From Pseudanabaena sp. BC1403 (GTDB lineage: Bacteria; Cyanobacteriota; Cyanobacteriia; Pseudanabaenales; Pseudanabaenaceae), in the NCBI RefSeq assembly GCF_002914585.1, contig NZ_PDDM01000014.1, positions 1 to 64,000 on the forward strand: a DNA stretch of 64,000 bases, given 5' to 3'. A program made the translations under genes and the position numbers. Under the pieces are notes generated by a model, which saw nothing but the letters and a program-made list of their open reading frames with translations, had not been told where the DNA came from and ran no database searches. The first letter of the stretch is position 1. Each line of letters opens with the position of its first letter. This document shows, in pieces, positions 35,185 to 43,197 of the stretch.

Positions 35185-35403
35185 AAGCCACGAATCTCAG
35201 CCAAAGAAGCAATTCGTGCGTTGGAGCGATTAGGATTTGAGCAAGTTCGTCAAACTGGTAGTCATGTTGTCATGAAAAAAGAAACCCAAGAAGGCGAGAT
35301 CGGTTGTGTCGTGCCTTTGCATCGAGAATTGAAGATAGGCACATTGAGTGGGGTACTCAAACAAGCACGAATTACAGTAGAAGATTTTATCGATAATTTG
35401 TAG
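35177..35403 (+). pseudogene. hicA: HicA-family toxin, frameshifted at codon 3-4
   Basis: The ATG at 35177, overlapping the hicB stop, reads MPKSHESQPKKQF and hits a stop after 18 codons. One frame over, without a start, the sequence reads KPRISAKEAIRALERLGFEQ, then VRQTGSHVVMKK, the classical HicA double-stranded-RNA-binding-like fold with its catalytic histidine. Adding one A to the AAAA at 35183-35186 would join both parts. The toxin is therefore probably inactive; a TTG at 35221 could start only a truncated form. A sequencing error or programmed slippage in the A run are the alternatives. Confidence 0.75.
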
Positions 35404-35404
35404 T

Positions 35405-35445
35405 GCGATCGCTTAGAAATCACGACTCACAGTAATAGCGATCGC
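35405..35445. repeat. 41-bp HIP1-bounded repeat, copy 5
   Basis: Perfect GCGATCGC at both ends (35405-35412 and 35438-35445) enclose TTAGAAATCACGACTCACAG and TAATA. It begins one base after the hicA stop. Confidence 0.85.
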
Positions 35446-35500
35446 TACTTCAAGAAAAATCAAACAGCGATCGCATTCCCAATACTCCAAATTTATCTAT

Positions 35501-35812
35501 CTAAACTTGAACTAACTGCTGATTGTTTGATGAACGAGGTTGAATCGTTTTTTGAATTTCTTCTCCCGCCAACTCCTCGGCTAGTCGTAACTCATAAGCT
35601 TTTTGTAAATTAAGCCAAAGTTCTGCACCAGTACCAAACCATCGTCCTAGACGTAATGCAGTGTCAGCCGTGATACCTCTTTGCCCTTTGAGAATTTGCG
35701 TAATCCGATTTGTGGGTATATGGAGCGATCGCGCAAGTTCTGATGCACTAATTCCAAGTTCTTCTAGTTCGTCAGCTAAGATTTCGCCAGCGTGAATTGC
35801 AGGTCTTGCCAT
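35501..35812 (-). CDS. higA: HigA-family antitoxin
   Basis: The 103-residue product from MARPAIHAGEILADELEELG has the XRE helix-turn-helix of the HigA/VapI group (ISASELARSLHIPTNRITQI, GITADTALRLGRWFG, ELWLNLQKAYEL). It binds the toxin and the operon promoter. It lies downstream of the toxin gene with a 14-bp gap, the toxin-first order typical of higBA. Longer frames start upstream inside the toxin gene; the ATG at 35812 gives the family N-terminus. Confidence 0.92.
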   Translation of the reverse strand: MARPAIHAGEILADELEELGISASELARSLHIPTNRITQILKGQRGITADTALRLGRWFGTGAELWLNLQKAYELRLAEELAGEEIQKTIQPRSSNNQQLVQV

Positions 35813-35826
35813 AGTTGTTTTTTCCT

Positions 35827-36117
35827 TTAGTGATAATCGACAATTTCGATATTGAATGGGCGATTTTCTGTTTCTGTCCACTCAAAACAAATACGCCATT
35901 TGTCATTTATGCGAATGCTGTACTGCCCTTTTCGATCTCCGCTTAGTGCCTCAAAACGATTACTTGGCAAAGCCATCAAGGATTCTTTGTTAGGTGCGGC
36001 TTCTAGGATTTCTAGACGTTTGTATGCTTGCCTTTCAAAGCCTTGAAATTCTTTGATACGATCGCCAGCAGCAAATTTGGCTGTGCGTTTGTCTTTGTAT
36101 TTTTGAGGCATAGGCAA
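35827..36117 (-). CDS. higB: HigB-family toxin
   Basis: The 96-residue product resembles HigB/RelE ribosome-dependent ribonucleases: RTAKFAAGDRIKEFQGFERQ at the N-terminus, ALPSNRFEALSGDRKGQYSI in the centre, and INDKWRICFEW near the C-terminal catalytic strand, ending EIVDYH. The gene leads the operon and is followed by higA. MPMPQ offers two starts, six bases apart. The pair looks intact, unlike the neighbouring hicA. Confidence 0.92.
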   Translation of the reverse strand: MPMPQKYKDKRTAKFAAGDRIKEFQGFERQAYKRLEILEAAPNKESLMALPSNRFEALSGDRKGQYSIRINDKWRICFEWTETENRPFNIEIVDYH

Positions 36118-36180
36118 GCGTTATGTGTTACGTCAAGCATAACATTTGCATCACAATTTCGCAAAACATACAGTTGATCG

Positions 36181-36284
36181 GCGATCGCCCAGAAATCACG
36201 ACTCACGGTAATAGCGATCGCCTTTAGCAGATAGATTGTTAATGCGATCACTTAGAACTCACAACTGGCAATATTAACGATCAT
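36181..36284. repeat. Tandem pair of 41-bp HIP1-bounded repeats, copies 6 and 7
   Basis: Copy 6 spans 36181-36221 with perfect GCGATCGC ends. A 22-bp linker CTTTAGCAGATAGATTGTTA and AT follows. A diverged copy 7 spans 36244-36284 (GCGATCAC, CTTAGAACTCACAACTGGCA, then ACGATCAT). The repeat period is 63 bp, suggesting that the full unit is the 41-mer plus the linker. Confidence 0.8.
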
Positions 36285-36414
36285 CATCATATCGATATAG
36301 TGTCGATCTTACTTGAATAAAGGTAAAATCTGCGATAATTACTTGTTTGATTCGATAATCCGACCACAATTATGTTAAATCTGTTTGTTTTTTGAACTTT
36401 CTCCATACATCTAT

Positions 36415-36473
36415 CTAACAGGCAAGTTACTCCAAGTACAGAGAATTTGTACTTGGAGTAACTTGCCTGTTAG
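36415..36473. promoter_or_regulatory. Perfect 25-bp inverted repeat upstream of the GHKL-REC-MBL operon
   Basis: Bases 36415-36439 (CTAACAGGCAAGTTACTCCA then AGTAC) and their exact complement at 36449-36473 flank a nine-base AGAGAATTT loop. It ends 92 bp before the ATG of the first operon gene. No T-run follows, so a simple terminator is less likely than an operator, an RNA element or a mobile end. Around it, from 36285 to 36565, no gene is seen. Confidence 0.65.
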
Positions 36474-36565
36474 ACTCGAAAGTACTAAATCGTAATTGAT
36501 TAGAGTAATATGTAACTAACCCTATCGTGAGTATTTCTCATCAATCCAACCAGTGCGAGTAGTTT

Positions 36566-38629
36566 ATGGCGAATTTCAAATTCTCTCCAGACATTCTAAG
36601 CAGATTGGGGGAAGAGCTACTTCCAAATCCTGACCAAGGCATTATGGAATTAGTAAAAAATTCATATGATGCTGATGCGACAGAGTGCACAGTCCAATTA
36701 ATTAATACAGATACAGTTGGTGGAACGATTATTGTTTCAGACAATGGAGTTGGAATGGATTTGAATTCCATTACTGATGGATGGTTGGTCATTGGTCGTT
36801 CAAAAAAAGCTGCTCGTAACCCTACAAATCTAGGGAGGCTCCCTGTAGGGGATAAAGGATTGGGGCGGTTAGCTGCGTTACGGCAAGGTTCTCATGTTAT
36901 CCTTAAAACAAGACCTGCTGCTGAAATTGGATATGAGTATTCTTTACATATAGATTGGGATAGCTTTTCTAACGCAAAGGTAGTAGAGGATGTTAGTCTA
37001 AGTTGCGAAAAAAGTGAAACGCATTATTCACAGGGTACTGATACTATTATTGAAAACTTAAGTTTTAGGATTGGCAAGCGTGAAGTACAAAGATTAGCGA
37101 GAGAGTTGCTACTATTAGCTGATCCATTCAACAGTGAAACTGGATTTCGACCCAAACTAATTAGCTCAGATTTTACCGAGTTAGAAAGGTTAGTTCAGAA
37201 TGCTTATTTTGATGATGCTGAGTATAAACTTGAAGCCTATTTGAATGATGAAGGCGAAGCTAACGCAAGGTTAATAGATTGGAAAGGTGAAACTATTGCT
37301 GAAGCCGATCATAAAACTCTATCAAGAGCAGAAAATCGTTACCAAACTGTACCCGCAAAGCTTGAAATTTGGTTCTTTATATTACAACAACAATCATTTA
37401 CTCGTAGAGAACGAATAGGAACTACTACAGAGATTAAAAATTGGCTCGAAGTTTTCGGTGGTGTGCATCTATATCACCGAGGGATACGAGTCAAGCCATA
37501 TGGTGATTTTGGGAACGACTGGTTAGAGATTAATTTACTAAGAACTAGAGATCATGAATCTCGCCCATCAACGGGCACAACTATTGGAAGAGTAACGACT
37601 ACCGATCCCTTTGACTCCCTTGTTCAAAAAACTGATCGTCTTGGCTTGGTTGAGAATGAAGCTTTTTCAGAGCTAAGAAAATTTGCAGTTGATGCTCTAG
37701 ATTGGGTAAGAAATTTTCGATTGAAAGAATCTGAGAAAAAAAGAGAGCACGTAAAAAGAGATATCGGTCAAAATGTAGAAGAAGCGAAAGTTGAAGTAGA
37801 AAAGACGATTGCTGCACTAGAAATCCCCTCTGTGTCACGTACACAGATACTTAGGGTGATCCAAAACTACGAAAAAATAAAGGAAAGCGAAACTAAATCT
37901 CTACAAGAAGATATTCTACTTTATCGTAGTTTAGCAACAGCAGGTACAACAGCAGCATTATTTGCTCATGAATCAGACAAGCCAGTAACTTTAATTGAGA
38001 GGTCTACCAATAGAATTGCCAAACAAGGACAAAAACTATTGGCAGAAAAGTATGCTAAGTCTATAGGCGAAGCTGTAGAAATTCTTCAAAGATCCGCTAA
38101 ATCGCTAAGAAGTTTTGCGAAATTCCCTTTACATTTGCTGAAACGTGCCAAGCGTAAATCTACCACTGTCGATGTTCATGAAGTAATTGACGGTGTAATC
38201 ACTTTGTTTAATCCTTTCTTAGAAGAATCCAAAGTTGCTGTCAACAAATCTTTCTCTGATGATGTACCCTTAGTACGCGGCAATATTGCTCTTTTAGAAG
38301 CAATCTTAGTAAATCTTGTAACTAACTCACTTAATTCATTTAATTTCAACACTTCTCGTAGCCTGCAACGTCAAATTATGATCAGCACAAAATTACAGTC
38401 ATCTCATCTCGAACTGCGTTTTTTAGATAATGGTTCTGGTATTATAGGGCTTGAGTTAGACGAAATTTGGCTGCCAGGACGATCTACTACCCCTGGAGGT
38501 ACGGGTTTAGGCTTAACTATCACGAAAGACTCTGTAACTGACTTAGGAGGTCAAATTACGGCTATTCCTAATGGTGAGTTTGGAGGAGCCGAGTTTTTAA
38601 TTATATTGCCATTAGTGGAGCGTATATGA
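36566..38629 (+). CDS. Double-GHKL protein: HSP90/MORC-like ATPase plus histidine kinase
   Basis: The 687-residue product has two ATP-binding modules. The N-terminal one (about 15-120) is HSP90/MORC/MutL-like: ELVKNSYDADA (Glu28, Asn32, Asp35), VSDNGVGMD and GDKGLGRLAAL. A transducer-like middle region follows (about 230-380, with VHLYHRGIRVKPYGDFGNDW), then a coiled coil. The C-terminal half is a histidine kinase: LFAHESDKPVT with His468 as the likely phosphorylation site, then NLVTNSLNSF, LDNGSGI and GGTGLGLTITK. No membrane or known sensor domain is present. It overlaps the REC gene by four bases (ATGA). The layout suggests an ATP-gated clamp that controls a phosphorelay; this is inference. 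Confidence 0.85.
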   Translation: MANFKFSPDILSRLGEELLPNPDQGIMELVKNSYDADATECTVQLINTDTVGGTIIVSDNGVGMDLNSITDGWLVIGRSKKAARNPTNLGRLPVGDKGLGRLAALRQGSHVILKTRPAAEIGYEYSLHIDWDSFSNAKVVEDVSLSCEKSETHYSQGTDTIIENLSFRIGKREVQRLARELLLLADPFNSETGFRPKLISSDFTELERLVQNAYFDDAEYKLEAYLNDEGEANARLIDWKGETIAEADHKTLSRAENRYQTVPAKLEIWFFILQQQSFTRRERIGTTTEIKNWLEVFGGVHLYHRGIRVKPYGDFGNDWLEINLLRTRDHESRPSTGTTIGRVTTTDPFDSLVQKTDRLGLVENEAFSELRKFAVDALDWVRNFRLKESEKKREHVKRDIGQNVEEAKVEVEKTIAALEIPSVSRTQILRVIQNYEKIKESETKSLQEDILLYRSLATAGTTAALFAHESDKPVTLIERSTNRIAKQGQKLLAEKYAKSIGEAVEILQRSAKSLRSFAKFPLHLLKRAKRKSTTVDVHEVIDGVITLFNPFLEESKVAVNKSFSDDVPLVRGNIALLEAILVNLVTNSLNSFNFNTSRSLQRQIMISTKLQSSHLELRFLDNGSGIIGLELDEIWLPGRSTTPGGTGLGLTITKDSVTDLGGQITAIPNGEFGGAEFLIILPLVERI

Positions 38630-39333
38630 CAACTGAAAATTATGCAGACATAAAGGAGAAAGGCAACAATAAAATTGTTGTAATTGATGATGAGAAAGAT
38701 TTTGCCAGAACAGTTGAATGGGAAATTGAAGAGGCAGGATACGAACCTTTTTCGATTGTTGATGTTTCCTTCCAAAAGATCGATGAGTTAATCTCTCGAA
38801 TTCCTGAAGATACTTATGCAGTTCTATGTGATCATCGCCTAAGTAAATCTGGTATTTCTGATTTTTATGGCTCAGATCTAGTTGCTACTTTATATGATCG
38901 AAAAATACCAGCCTTACTAGATACACAATTCTATGATATGGATAATGATGTATCTATTAGAAAGTGTAGACATAAAATACCTGTACTTCTTAACAAAGAT
39001 AATGTATCTGCATCAACAATAAAAGAAGGGATTAAATTTTGCTTGTTAGAGCTAAATGGGACTTTCTCAACCAATAGAAAATCATATAGAAATATCGTAA
39101 GAATTGTTGATATTAGCAAAGAATCTCGCGAAGATGTCGTAGATGTTATTATTCCTAGTTGGAATCCTAATAAAGCTGTACGCTTACCATCATCTTTAAT
39201 TCGCGAGTGGATTTTAGAGTTTGAACCTGTGATAGGAAATCGCCTCATTGCTAATGTCAATAGCGGGGCTAAAAATCCTGAAGATTTGTATTTTACTAAC
39301 TTTGAAATAGCACCTAGCCCAGAGGCAAACTAA
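38626..39333 (+). CDS. Receiver-domain protein with unknown C-terminal domain
   Basis: The 235-residue product has a receiver fold (VVIDDEKDFA with Asp21/Asp22; phosphoacceptor Asp69 in LCDHRLS; Thr in LLDTQF; Lys in LLNKD). The receiver core is slightly degenerate. The last 100 residues (FSTNRKSYRNIVRIVDISKE, VIIPSWNPNKAVRLPSSLI, EFEPVIGNRLIANV) match no output domain I know and lack a helix-turn-helix signature. It overlaps the kinase gene by four bases and abuts the MBL gene by a one-base TAATG overlap, so all three are coupled. It probably accepts phosphate from His468 and acts on the MBL protein or ATPase. Confidence 0.82.
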   Translation: MTTENYADIKEKGNNKIVVIDDEKDFARTVEWEIEEAGYEPFSIVDVSFQKIDELISRIPEDTYAVLCDHRLSKSGISDFYGSDLVATLYDRKIPALLDTQFYDMDNDVSIRKCRHKIPVLLNKDNVSASTIKEGIKFCLLELNGTFSTNRKSYRNIVRIVDISKESREDVVDVIIPSWNPNKAVRLPSSLIREWILEFEPVIGNRLIANVNSGAKNPEDLYFTNFEIAPSPEAN

Positions 39334-40337
39334 TGAGTCTTCCTGAACTAATTATTTTTGATGTCGGACATGGTAATTGTGCGTTACTGAGAGATACGAA
39401 TGGTGTCATTCTGATTGATTGTCCCCCAGGAAATATATTGATGGAAGCATTAGAAAAATTCGCTATCACTGAGATTTCTCATGTTTTGATTTCTCATGCA
39501 GATCAGGATCATATTGCTGGTCTTCCGCAATTACTATTAAATGTAAAAGTTAATAATATACACCTCAATTCTGACTGGCTAAGAGACACTGATATCTGGA
39601 AAGATGTATGTTCAGCATTAGAAGATGCACTGAAACATCATGGTGTGAACCTAGAAGTGCAGCTCACGCCAGCAACGACTGGTAGGCTAAATGTTGGCGA
39701 AGTAAAGATCGAAATACTTGCGCCTTCTCCTATACTGGCACTATCAGGTATAGGTGGGCAAGATCTTGAGGGTAAACGATTGAGTGCCAATACTTTGTCA
39801 GCAGTCGTATCTTTTGTCTACAACGAGCGAAGAGTAGCCATTTTAGCTGGCGATCTAGATCAAACTGGTTTAAACAATCTAATTGGTGAAAGCACTGATC
39901 TACAAGCTGAAGTTTTGGTTTTTCCACATCACGGTGGTAGACCTGGGACAGGTGCTAATAGTCAGGCGTTTGCTCAAAGTTTATCTGATCTTGTAAAGCC
40001 TCAGTTAGTCATTTTTTCTATTGATAGAAGTCTTCATAAAAACCCAAAAGATGAAATCATGCAAGGCGTTTTGCACTCTGTTCCAAACGCTCATATTATG
40101 TGTACCCAATTATCTGAGAAATGCGCTACGAGTCTTCCTAGCATGGCTCCAAGTCATCTCGGTAGTTTTCCATCCAAAGGGTTCATAGATAATAAGTGTT
40201 GTGGGGGAACGATTTTGATTGAGCTTAGCAAAGATCCAAAAGCCTATACACCTCTGCGTGATGCACATAAAGATTTTGTGGCTCAGCATCCAAACGCTCT
40301 TTGTCAGAGATTTATATCTTTAACAAAATCTAGTTAA
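39333..40337 (+). CDS. ComEC-type metallo-beta-lactamase-fold hydrolase
   Basis: The 334-residue product has the zinc site SHADQDHIAGL (His55, Asp57, Asp59, His60), a preceding FDVGHGNCALLRD and IDCPPG, a later LAGDLDQTG and FPHHGGRPG. This is the soluble version of the MBL domain at the C-terminus of ComEC, a group that includes nucleases and phosphodiesterases. No membrane segment is present. The start codon overlaps the REC gene stop, so it is the third coupled gene and probably the effector. The C-terminal 80 residues include CTQLSEKCATS and NKCCGGTILIEL. Confidence 0.88.
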   Translation: MSLPELIIFDVGHGNCALLRDTNGVILIDCPPGNILMEALEKFAITEISHVLISHADQDHIAGLPQLLLNVKVNNIHLNSDWLRDTDIWKDVCSALEDALKHHGVNLEVQLTPATTGRLNVGEVKIEILAPSPILALSGIGGQDLEGKRLSANTLSAVVSFVYNERRVAILAGDLDQTGLNNLIGESTDLQAEVLVFPHHGGRPGTGANSQAFAQSLSDLVKPQLVIFSIDRSLHKNPKDEIMQGVLHSVPNAHIMCTQLSEKCATSLPSMAPSHLGSFPSKGFIDNKCCGGTILIELSKDPKAYTPLRDAHKDFVAQHPNALCQRFISLTKSS

Positions 40338-40350
40338 AGCCCACTTTAGA

Positions 40351-40400
40351 TAGTCGGCTAACATTGATTTTTATATAGTCGGCTAACATTGATTTTTATT
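40351..40400. repeat. 25-bp tandem duplication
   Basis: TAGTCGGCTAACATTGATTT and the following five bases occur at 40351-40375 and again at 40376-40400 with one difference at the last base. It lies 13 bp after the MBL gene stop. Confidence 0.85.
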
Positions 40401-40448
40401 TCACTCAACAACAAAGCAAAACTGGCAAAGTAAAAACAGTTGTTAAAA

Positions 40449-40489
40449 GCGATCGCCTAAAAATTACGACTCACGGTAATAGCGATCGC
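40449..40489. repeat. 41-bp HIP1-bounded repeat, copy 8
   Basis: Perfect GCGATCGC at 40449-40456 and 40482-40489 enclose CTAAAAATTACGACTCACGG and TAATA. It marks the right edge of the accessory patch, nine bases before the end of the glucosidase gene. Confidence 0.85.
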
Positions 40490-40497
40490 TGCTATCA

Positions 40498-43146
40498 CTA
40501 CTGATACTCTCCACATTGCAAGATTAACTTAGCAACTAATCCTGTCCAACCCGTTTGATGGCTAGCACCAATCCCAGCACCATTATCTCCATGAAAATAC
40601 TCATGAAAAAGAATCAAATCATGCCAATGAGGATCGTTTTGGAACCTTTTGATGTTGCCATACACAGGACGATCGCCTGAAGCCTTTTCTAAGAAAATTC
40701 CTGTTAAACGCTTGGATAGCTCACTTGCCACCTGCCAGAGATTAATTTCCTGACCCGAACCAGTGGGAAACTCGACTTTAAAATCATCACCTAAGTAATA
40801 GTGAAACTTTTGTAAGGATTCGATAATTAGATAATTAATTGGGAACCAAATGGGCCCGCGCCAGTTAGAGTTACCACCAAATAGACTGATATTAGACTCC
40901 GCAGGTTGATAATCCACAGAGTACTCATGCCCATTTACTTTCAAGATATAGGGATGGTCTTTGTGATATCTGGAAATAGAGCGAATACCATAGGGGCTTA
41001 AAAATTCACTCTCATCGAGCATTTTCGCTAGGATTTTTCTGAGCTTGTCTTTATAGGCGATCGCTAATAATCTCCTTGCACCCATACCCTTAGTTTCCAT
41101 ACAGGCAACATTTTCCTTGAGGTTAGGACGATTGTGAATAAACCAATCCATTCGCCGCTTAAAGTTGGGTAATTTTTCTAGGATATCTGGCTCTAAAGTA
41201 GCGATCGCAAAAAGAGGAATTAATCCCACTACAGAACGTACTTTGAGCGAGAAATGACGACCATCGGGCAGATTGAGCGCATCGTAGTAAAAGCCATCTT
41301 CCTCATTCCATAGTTCCACATTAGTGTTACCAATCCCATTCATGGCATCGGCAATGTATAGGAAATGCTCGAAGAATTTACTCGCAATATCTTCATAGGT
41401 AGAGTTGGTTTTGGCGAGTTCTAGGGCGATCGCTAACATATTCAAGCAATACATGCCCATCCAGCTAGTGCCATCCGCTTGATTGATAAAGCCGCCTGTA
41501 GGTAACTCTTTGCTGCGATCGAATACGCCAATATTGTCCAGTCCTAAAAATCCACCTTGAAAGACATTATTCCCTTCAGCATCCTTGCGATTTACCCACC
41601 AAGTAAAATTGAGGAGCAACTTCTGGAATACGCGCTCTAGAAATTGCTCGTCGCCATAGCCGTACATCTTCCGTTCAATTTGATAAACTCGCAAGGTTGC
41701 CCAAGCATGAACGGGTGGATTGACATCACTGAATGCCCATTCATAGGCAGGAAGTTGACCGTTAGGATGCATAAACCATTCGCGCGTCAGCCGATCTAGC
41801 TGGAGCTTAGCAAAGGCAGGATCGATGACTGCAAGGGGAATTGCATGAAAAGCTAAATCCCAAGCCGCAAACCAAGGATATTCCCACTTGTCGGGCATGG
41901 AGATAATCTCATCACTAAACAGATGCTTCCATTCATGATTGCGAATATTTGGGCGTGGCGATGGATATTTAGGATCGCCATCTACCCATTCTTCGACGAT
42001 GTAATAATAAAACTGCTTACTCCACAACATTCCTGCAAAGGCTTGTCTCTGGACGTTTCGCTCGTCTTCAGAAATCTCAAAAGGAGTGATGCGATGGTAA
42101 AACTCATCTGCTTCCTGCTGCCGCTTTTGGAAGATTTGCTCGAAATCATTGCCAAATGGCTGGGATTGCTGAGAGTCAGTTAAACGTAGATAAATGACTT
42201 TAGTTTCGTGAGCGCCAATTTCTAGATCGTAATGCACCGCCGCTTTTGTGCCCACTTGTTCGGGATTAATCGCACCATGGCGATCGCTAACTAAGTAATT
42301 ATTAATCCCATCTTTAACATAGGGAGAAGTATTTTTGACTTTAAATAATCGCTCGTAATTGGTTTCATTTTCTGTAAACAGAATTGATGGACTATTCTGG
42401 TCAGAAGCATCACAGTAAAGCCGATAATTACCTAAGGTTGAATGTTGAGCATCAACGATCCGCATATTTCCATCAGCATTGATTTCCTTAAGCTGAGGTT
42501 TATCGCTACCATCGCCCCAAGCCCAAGTATTCCGAAACCACAGGCTGGGCAATAGGTGCAAACGTTGAGATTGACTTCCTCGGTTAGTCACTTTAATTTG
42601 AATTAAAATATCCGTCGGTGATGCCTTGGCATACTCGACCGATACATCAAAATAGCGATCGCCATCGAATATCCCCGTATCCATCAGTTCGTATTCGGGT
42701 TGATAGCGATCGCGATTGCGATTTTCTTGGATTAGCTTGGCATAGGGAAAGGCTTGGTGGGGATATTTATAAAGCGCCTTCATGTAGGAATGGGTAGGCG
42801 TGTTATCGAGATAGAAATAATATTCCTTAACATCCTCGCCATGATTACCCTCTTGACCAGTCAACCCAAACAGCCGTTCTTTGATAATGGAATCTTCACC
42901 ATTCCAGAGCGCGATCGCAAAGCATAACCTCTGATGATTATCCGATATGCCTAAAATGCCATCTTCACCCCATCGATAGGCTCGCGATCGCGCATGGTCA
43001 TGGGGAAAATAATTCCAAGCTTCACCATCTTTGCTGTAGTCTTCGCGCACCGTTCCCCATTGGCGATCGCTCAAATACGATCCCCACTTGCGCCAATGGG
43101 CTTGGCGATCGCGATTGGCTGCTAGTCTTAACTCTTCTTCGGTCAT
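40498..43146 (-). CDS. GH63-like (MGH1-type) glycoside hydrolase
   Basis: The 882-residue product matches the bacterial/cyanobacterial group related to mannosyl-oligosaccharide glucosidase (GH63). The N-terminal half is a beta-sandwich ([40 protein letters not shown]). The C-terminal half is an (alpha/alpha)6 barrel ([48 protein letters not shown]). Acidic residues in the AWDLAF and EWAFSD regions are likely catalytic. There is no signal peptide, so it acts in the cytoplasm, probably on glucosylglycerate- or alpha-glucoside-type substrates; the exact substrate is unknown. It is first in a minus-strand carbohydrate block. Confidence 0.9.
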   Translation of the reverse strand: MTEEELRLAANRDRQAHWRKWGSYLSDRQWGTVREDYSKDGEAWNYFPHDHARSRAYRWGEDGILGISDNHQRLCFAIALWNGEDSIIKERLFGLTGQEGNHGEDVKEYYFYLDNTPTHSYMKALYKYPHQAFPYAKLIQENRNRDRYQPEYELMDTGIFDGDRYFDVSVEYAKASPTDILIQIKVTNRGSQSQRLHLLPSLWFRNTWAWGDGSDKPQLKEINADGNMRIVDAQHSTLGNYRLYCDASDQNSPSILFTENETNYERLFKVKNTSPYVKDGINNYLVSDRHGAINPEQVGTKAAVHYDLEIGAHETKVIYLRLTDSQQSQPFGNDFEQIFQKRQQEADEFYHRITPFEISEDERNVQRQAFAGMLWSKQFYYYIVEEWVDGDPKYPSPRPNIRNHEWKHLFSDEIISMPDKWEYPWFAAWDLAFHAIPLAVIDPAFAKLQLDRLTREWFMHPNGQLPAYEWAFSDVNPPVHAWATLRVYQIERKMYGYGDEQFLERVFQKLLLNFTWWVNRKDAEGNNVFQGGFLGLDNIGVFDRSKELPTGGFINQADGTSWMGMYCLNMLAIALELAKTNSTYEDIASKFFEHFLYIADAMNGIGNTNVELWNEEDGFYYDALNLPDGRHFSLKVRSVVGLIPLFAIATLEPDILEKLPNFKRRMDWFIHNRPNLKENVACMETKGMGARRLLAIAYKDKLRKILAKMLDESEFLSPYGIRSISRYHKDHPYILKVNGHEYSVDYQPAESNISLFGGNSNWRGPIWFPINYLIIESLQKFHYYLGDDFKVEFPTGSGQEINLWQVASELSKRLTGIFLEKASGDRPVYGNIKRFQNDPHWHDLILFHEYFHGDNGAGIGASHQTGWTGLVAKLILQCGEYQ

Positions 43147-43171
43147 GATTTTTGCTTCTTAATAATTTAAA

Positions 43172-43194
43172 TAGGCGGCGCTTCGCGCCGCCTA
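43172..43194. terminator. Hairpin between SDR and glucosidase genes
   Basis: TAGGCGGCGC-TTC-GCGCCGCCTA is a perfect 10-bp stem. It follows the SDR gene stop and precedes the glucosidase start on the same strand. Confidence 0.7.
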
Positions 43195-43197
43195 TAC

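Noticed and set aside
35221-35403. TTG-started 60-codon hicA as an intact toxin
   Set aside because: It lacks the first helix of HicA; the full family sequence extends upstream in the same frame without a start codon.
18406-36284. HIP1-bounded repeats considered as a CRISPR array
   Set aside because: Copies are mostly isolated, no regular spacers exist and no cas genes are seen.
36566-38629. Interpretation as MutL or HSP90 itself
   Set aside because: The N-terminal ATP site is similar, but the C-terminal half is a histidine kinase and no MutL or HSP90 C-terminal domain is present.
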